Source: Lyophyllum atratum
Lineage: Eukaryota > Basidiomycota > Agaricomycetes > Agaricales > Lyophyllaceae
DNA: 64,000 nt
Direction: 5' to 3'
Assembly (NCBI GenBank): GCA_014905825.1
Contig: JACGCN010000028.1
Span: 1 to 64,000 of the forward strand
Positions 58,701-64,000 of the stretch are shown piece after piece. Each line of letters begins with the position of its first letter. Within the stretch, counting starts at the first letter, position 1. Made by a program: the position numbers and the translations under genes. The notes below the pieces were generated by a model. The model had not been told where the DNA came from. It saw nothing but the letters and a program-made list of their open reading frames with translations, and ran no database searches.

Positions 58701-58984
58701 TCCCAGCCCAACCCTGCACCCCAGTCCGAAAAGTTTTCAACCCTAATTTCCACCCCAGTCAGAAATAAATCTCTCCTGATAACCCTGAGCTTGAGACTAT
58801 ATTCACGCCACGTACAGAATATAAAAGTGTAGAAAGAAGGTGAAATTCGGCTGGCACTACTGTAGGTGCGCAAAATAGCCATGCCAATCTATTAGCTAGC
58901 CTGAAATGATTTTCTGCCTAGCTCTAGCCAACCCATGCATTCCGAAACAAGTTTTAGTGATTTAACAGAGTTGACGGATGTATC

Positions 58985-59200
58985 ATAAGAGAGGTGGGAG
59001 CTCCCTAATGCTGGGTGGGGGCTCCCACAAGATGTGACATGGATAGTGTGACTCAATGGGAGAGCCCACACCCGTGAATTTATTTGATGCCTAAGGGGAG
59101 CTCCCATGCATCAAAAATGCGGGAGGCCCCATACATTTGGGAGCTCCCACGCAGTTGGTGGGAGGTCCCAGAAGTGGGAGGGTGGTACCACAAATTCTGC
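58985..59200. repeat. Cluster of GGGAGCTCCC-type short palindromes
   Basis: At least five sites in 200 bp: GTGGGAGCTCCC, GGGGGCTCCCAC, GGGGAGCTCCCATG, TTGGGAGCTCCCAC and GGGAGGTCCC. Sequence between them is unique and AT-richer. No gene seen between 58700 and 59270. Confidence 0.75.
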
Positions 59201-59274
59201 CCTAGTTAGGCTCAATTATTTGGTGGGACGATTGTACCTAACAAGGTATGACTAGGGGGCTGCCTGAAGTGGGT

Positions 59275-60806
59275 CGTACAGTGTCGGAACACATGTGCTC
59301 ACACCTGGGGATCTAGGATCCCCAAGACGGACACCTCTGCGGTGGCTCATGGACGTACACAAGTTGCGGTCGTACAGTGTCGGAACACATGTGCTCACAC
59401 CTGGGGTTCTAGGATCCCCAAGACGGACACCTCTGCAGTGGCTCATGGACGACCCTACCTCTCCCTACCTCCAATCCCTACCAATCCCTAGGGTTCAATC
59501 CCTACCCTACGAACGTCAAAAAGCCCCCATAACCCTTAACCCTAGGATCCCCAAGACGGACATACCACCTTGCCATAGATTTTTCTGTGATACGTCGCAC
59601 TTTGCTGTACATTCACGTACAGTGTCTGAACACATGCGCTAACACCTGGGGATCTAGGATCCCCAAGACGGACACCTCTGCGGTGGCTCATGGACGTACA
59701 CAAGTTGCGGTCGTACAGTGTCGGAACACATGTGCTCACACCTGGGGATCTAGGATCCCCAAGACGGACACCTCTGCGGTGGCTCATGGACGTCCCTACC
59801 TCTCCCTACATCCAATCCCTACCGATCCCTAGGGTTCAATCCCTACCCTACGAACGTCAAAAAGCCCCCATAACCCTAAGTCCCGATGCTAAGTTTCCCA
59901 CATACAGTGTCTGAACACATGTGCTCACACCTGGGGATCTAGGAGCCCCAAGACGGACATACCACCTTGCCATAGATTTTTCTGTGATACGTCGCACTTT
60001 GCTGTACATTCACGTACAGTGTCTGAACACATGCGCTAACACCTGGGGATCTAGGATCCCCAAGACGGACACCTCTGTGGTGGCTCATGGATGTACATAA
60101 GTTGTGGTCGTACAGTGTCGGAACACATGTGCTCACACCTGGGGATCTAGGATCCCCAAGACGGACACCTCTGCGGTGGCTCATGGACGTACACAAGTTG
60201 CGGTCGTACAGTGTCGGAACACATGTGCTCACACCTGGGGTTCTAGGATCCCCAAGACGGACACCTCTGCAGTGGCTCATGGACGTCCCTACCTCTCCCT
60301 ACCTCCAATCCCTACCAATCCCTAGGGTTCAATCCCTACCCTACGAACGTCAAAAAGCCCCCATAACCCTTAACCCTAGGATCCCCAAGACGGACATACC
60401 ACCTTGCCATAGATTTTTCTGTGATACGTCGCACTTTGCTGTACATTCACGTACAGTGTCTGAACACATGCGCTAACACCTGGGGATCTAGGATCCCCAA
60501 GACGGACACCTCTGTGGTGGCTCATGGATGTACACAAGTTGTGGTCGTACAGTGTCGGAACACATGTGCTCACACCTGGGGATCTAGGATCCCCAAGACG
60601 GACACCTCTGCGGTGGCTCATGGACGTACACAAGTTGCGGTCGTACAGTGTCGGAACACATGTGCTCACACCTGGGGTTCTAGGATCCCCAAGACGGACA
60701 CCTCTGCAGCGGCTCATGGACGTCCCTACCTCTCCCTACCTCCAATCCCTACCAATCCCTAGGGTTCAATCCCTACCCTACGAACGTCAAAAAGCCCCCA
60801 TAACCC
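59275..60806. repeat. 96-bp tandem and higher-order repeat with GGGGATCTAGGATCCCC
   Basis: Units start CGTACAGTGTCGGAACACAT and repeat every 96 bp (59275, 59371 and so on). Each contains GGGGATCTAGGATCCCC or a one-base variant. Blocks of two or three units end with 'aatccctagggttcaatccc' and a CCCCCATAACCCTA tail, repeated four times with a ~410-440-bp higher-order period. Confidence 0.92.
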
Positions 60807-60809
60807 TAG

Positions 60810-61030
60810 GTTCACACCAAGCATTACGGTAAATGACGGTCCACGTCACGTGACTTATTTACTTCCAGGAGCACGCAACTTTACCCTCCTTTTTCTCCAC
60901 AACCGGACCGCCGATTTCTTAGCTTTTCTAAAGGTTCATTGGTACATATATAACCTCTCTTTTGGACCCCTAACATCCCCAAAATTTTGATATTTGTATA
61001 TAAGAGTACTCTTATACAGGACGGTATAAT
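60810..61030. repeat. ~225-bp repeat R4, copy 2
   Basis: Near-identical to 43268-43500. It starts immediately after a CCCCCATAACCCTAGG tail. No gene supported between 61030 and 61516. Confidence 0.88.
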
Positions 61031-61516
61031 GGCAGTGTCAGAGCCATTTCGATACGCGAACAACGGCGACTCCCAGCAGTCCCGGAAACACCAAAATTCG
61101 ATTAAGGCGAACATGGGCGGATACTGGAACGGCGATGAGGGCCGGAGGTGTATTGGGCAGCAACGAGAAGCATAAGAGACAGGATAAATACGGTCTCGTC
61201 CTCAAAAAGGACCTGTAGAACGCGACGGGTGATGAGTGTCTGGCAAAATCGAATGCAGATACGTGGTCCAGGCCGTGAATGGATTTGAGATGTGTGACAG
61301 AGCCGCGACGAGCCCAATGGTACGAGTATGTATGGTAGCAGCTCCCTGCTCGTCGAGACTACACCATTGGTCTCTCGTTGAAGCTGTATCGCTTCCTGTC
61401 ACACTCGGCATTTGCTCTAAGTGTAGCTATCGATCATGTATGATTGGTATGGATACATACCACGATACATAGACCACATACATCCTAGAACTTACAATAA
61501 TCATTGAGCTTGCGAC

Positions 61517-62704
61517 CTACTGAGCACTCGTTGCAATGCCCCTTTCGACTAATTGTGGCATCCGTTTGTTCAGGAATCTCGCGCTCCCCTGCCAGCCATG
61601 CAAATCAATCACGACGTCACGGAGCAGACCTTCACGCCACTTGTCTAGAAGAACTGCCTCAATATCAAGCCATCCTTTCTTTCCTACACTTATCACGATT
61701 TCCCACTCCATCGTGAGATGCAGCTCCACGGTGTTAGAGGGAATACTGGCTAGTACTATAGCAATACCATGGGCTGACTGGATGATGCCGATTTCGATTC
61801 GAAGGATGTGGAGGTGAGATAGTCGGCTGAAGTTTATGATCGCTGCTCCTGAGAGATCTACGTGGCATCCGTTTAGACATGGAGGAAACGCTGGGCGAGC
61901 GGGAGACGGCTTACCGAGATCTACGAGGATACTTACTTCTTCCAGGTATTCCCCCGACAAGTGAAGGAGCTTCTCAAAGGTATAGTGGCGCCACTTTTCG
62001 AGGGTAGTTGCGAGGAAACGAAGACGGGATAGAGATAGAGAAGATGTGATGTCCGGATCCCCCACATGATCCAGAAGATGCTCCAAGGGAAAGTATACAG
62101 CCGCCAAAGTCTCGAGATATCCCTGTTGTCTCGTTTCATCATCAAATATATATCTATCAGAGGCATTGTCCACGGCGACCGACTTGTGGGAGTTCATCTC
62201 GAGATGCCGGATGTTGGAGAATAGTCGGAGATACTGGATAGGAAAGCCGACTGCACCTAGGGTGAGGCCCACACAGGACGGGCTGGAAATGCTGCTAAGA
62301 AGAGAGTTCTGCAGATCTGCATGGAGGTAGTTCCAAGAGTGAGAGAATGTGATGTCTGGGCCGCCTATGCTGAGGTCTCGCAGATGCGGTCTAGTGACAT
62401 CCAGAATTCGACAAATGGCCTCTGCTGGTCTGATCGACACGGTGTCGATCTTCAAATGGATAGAGCGAACGTAAGATGCCAGAAGTGGATTCATTGAGAG
62501 CACACAGTGAAGGCGTTGGTTACGCGCCGTGTTGTGCAAAAGAAGCAAGATGTGATGGAAAAACAATGGTTGGGAAGCCGTGCGGAAAGACCATGATACG
62601 AGGCTGCATGATTGAAGGGTTCTACCGTCCTCGCCTAGTTGTCCGACGATGTCTTCAACGATTTCTTGAGGAACAGTGGCTGGTAACATCGCGTTCGAAG
62701 CCAA
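61517..62704 (-). CDS. F-box-like protein
   Basis: Single-exon gene of 395 aa. The N-terminus (VPQEIVEDIVGQLGEDGRTL, then CSLVSWSFRTASQPLFF) fits the F-box-like pattern of large basidiomycete families: P-x-E-I, then L-x-x-C-x-L-V-x-x-x-W. The rest has irregular leucine-rich segments (LRDLSIGG, IRHLEMNS, LEEVSILVDL, LHILRIEIGI), as in family members that present substrates to an SCF ubiquitin ligase. The start at 62704 (MASNAMLPATV) puts the F-box at the usual distance from the N-terminus. No break is visible. It is the first ordinary-looking gene to the right and may mark the edge of the repeat-rich region. Substrate unknown. Confidence 0.85.
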   Translation of the reverse strand: MASNAMLPATVPQEIVEDIVGQLGEDGRTLQSCSLVSWSFRTASQPLFFHHILLLLHNTARNQRLHCVLSMNPLLASYVRSIHLKIDTVSIRPAEAICRILDVTRPHLRDLSIGGPDITFSHSWNYLHADLQNSLLSSISSPSCVGLTLGAVGFPIQYLRLFSNIRHLEMNSHKSVAVDNASDRYIFDDETRQQGYLETLAAVYFPLEHLLDHVGDPDITSSLSLSRLRFLATTLEKWRHYTFEKLLHLSGEYLEEVSILVDLGKPSPARPAFPPCLNGCHVDLSGAAIINFSRLSHLHILRIEIGIIQSAHGIAIVLASIPSNTVELHLTMEWEIVISVGKKGWLDIEAVLLDKWREGLLRDVVIDLHGWQGSARFLNKRMPQLVERGIATSAQ

Positions 62705-63460
62705 GTTGAAGCCGATAACTTCTCAAGGCGACGACGATAATGATAAGATAATTGATCGTGTTTGGCATCAACCTCGGACGACAATTTGATTGTTGTCCTT
62801 GCCTCAACCACCACCACTTCTGGCGCTGTACGATATGGCACGCTACCGAATCACCGCAAGGGCGTTTGGAAGCCAGTCATCGAACATCAACCTAGTTTTC
62901 GCCTCCGTCAGCCGACACGCGGCTTGTGATGTCGACGTCAACTTGACCTGACCCTCGGCAACCCCAGCAGGTAGTGCTCTCGAACGAGCGGCTTAGGAGA
63001 TCGCGGAGAGGCTCTTTGACGCGTATTGCGGACATTTCGCAGCTGATAGGACCCCAATTACGAACCAGTTGTGGAGGCGGCTGCATACGGACTAGGAACA
63101 GGGATCAGCAGGATCTGACGTTCATCTGGGAGGAGTCACTGGGAGCGGGCTGCTGCGGGAGCATTAGCATGTGAGCACTATCCGACCTTCCTTTTATCCG
63201 TATCCGGCACCCCAAAGGTACGTGCCCGACCTTCTTAGCATTAGATTTTCGTCTCATCGACCTCGTGTCTAGGACTTCTTCTCTCAAGGTTCTCATCTCG
63301 TCGCTTACGGTCGAATACGGGCCTTGAAGCAATCGCTGTGGAGGGTGGGGGCAGGGTCTTTCGCTCGTGGAGGCGGGCGCCCACGATCATCCCTCGTCAC
63401 GCCTGGCATCTATCCATCGTCTCCGGCAGTTCTCTCCCCACTCTCGTACTTAATACCGTA

Positions 63461-63760
63461 ATGTCTTCTCACGACCCCACACTGAAACATCCATCCAAAC
63501 CTCAAGACACGGCCATTCGCAGCCACCCAGGCCGGACCTTTTATCTGGCTCGTCACATATTTTCGCCCAATACCCTCGAAGAATCGACATTCATTCTTTT
63601 CCACTGCTCCATCACTTGCATGGAAGCCCAGGTATCCAACATGTACCTCTCCCTGACCCCGCCGGCCCACCTCGTCCTTCGTCATCATTGTAACTCCACG
63701 TCGCACTGGAACCCCCAGTCGACGCTCGACTCGAACGCGCGTAGGATGAGGCCGACATAG
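63461..63760 (+). CDS. Doubtful small open reading frame
   Basis: The frame MSSHDPTLKHPSKPQDTAIR continues to a TAG at 63760 (about 99 aa) with a CT-rich leader containing 'ctcgtacttaataccgtaatg' upstream. The opposite strand is also open over most of it. No domain is recognised. From 63760 to 64000 I see only a possible splice-like GTACGTTTC near 63907, perhaps the start of a gene that leaves the window. Confidence 0.25.
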   Translation: MSSHDPTLKHPSKPQDTAIRSHPGRTFYLARHIFSPNTLEESTFILFHCSITCMEAQVSNMYLSLTPPAHLVLRHHCNSTSHWNPQSTLDSNARRMRPT

Positions 63761-64000
63761 CTGACCTTCACTCACGGTTTCTCACGTATCCGCCCCTGTT
63801 CCTCGAGGAGACCCACGAATGCTGTTCACGTCCCCGATGGTTGAGAAGCGTCTGTGTTAGTCGTGGGAAGCGCAGAAAGGGCGGCGGCCGGAATTCGGAG
63901 GAGAAGGTACGTTTCTTTCATTGATATTTCGCGGGCGTGCCTCATTCGGATCGATTCAGCTTCGTTCTGCCCTCGTCGACCTTCAGCCCCAATGTCTTTA

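Noticed and set aside
58138..58832. Pro/Ser/Thr-rich open frames
   Set aside because: Products of the 75-bp tandem repeat, open in several frames at once.
3240..60800. CRISPR-like spaced palindromic repeats
   Set aside because: Spacers are themselves repeated and the genome is eukaryotic; no cas genes.
59252..60832. Recurring 64-129-aa open frames
   Set aside because: They follow the 96-bp unit and higher-order period; not genes.
43268..61030. R4 pair as the two LTRs of one retroelement
   Set aside because: Copies are 17 kb apart with ordinary genes and arrays between them and no reverse transcriptase, so a dispersed repeat is simpler.

Overview
The window looks like a repeat-rich, probably subtelomeric accessory region of a filamentous basidiomycete, most likely an Agaricomycete. 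The evidence is dense short introns (about 45-65 nt, GTRAGT donors, YAG acceptors), chromatin and helicase protein families known from that group, degenerate CCCTAA-type telomere-like tracts, and many families of tandem and dispersed repeats. I cannot name the species. All gene models below were spliced by eye.

Layout. The window is framed by two copies of one divergent two-gene module in opposite orientation. On the left, an uncharacterised ~870-aa protein (A1, minus, running off the left edge) faces an SNF2-type ATPase (H1, plus, 5329-10509). On the right, an SNF2-type ATPase (H2, minus, 46842-51784) faces A2 (plus, 53728-56462). Between them lie: a ~1.97-kb tandem duplication carrying a small five-exon gene (F1, F2); a Zn2Cys6-like coiled-coil protein (15774-17825); a small three-exon gene (19802-20412); two paralogous genes C1 (21006-23289) and C2 (35989-38460); a large Ulp1/C48-type cysteine-protease gene (23650-29091) with a degraded C-terminal copy at 18634; a BAH-PHD protein (29299-30429); an unknown gene (30780-31891); a TET/JBP-like 2-oxoglutarate/Fe(II) dioxygenase (32869-34499); a large CACCT minisatellite/tRNA-like composite (38700-43255); and a 5'-truncated RecQ-type helicase (43616-45465). 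To the right of A2 are a tiny four-exon gene, several tandem arrays and an F-box gene (61517-62704).

How it may work together. A DNA-base oxidase family member, SNF2 remodellers, a BAH-PHD reader and a SUMO-protease-like protein sit within 50 kb, which suggests a chromatin/DNA-modification theme. Published work on basidiomycetes links TET/JBP expansions to DNA transposons of the KDZ class; I see no recognisable KDZ transposase here, so any mobile-element role is inference. The strongest candidates for something undescribed are the inverted, duplicated SNF2-A module and the many unrelated repeat families whose units each carry a short GC-rich palindrome (especially GGGGATC-N3-GATCCCC).

Caveat. 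Several genes (H1, C1, C2, RecQ) carry single frame breaks, most in or beside short homopolymers. They are either decaying or contain consensus indel errors.
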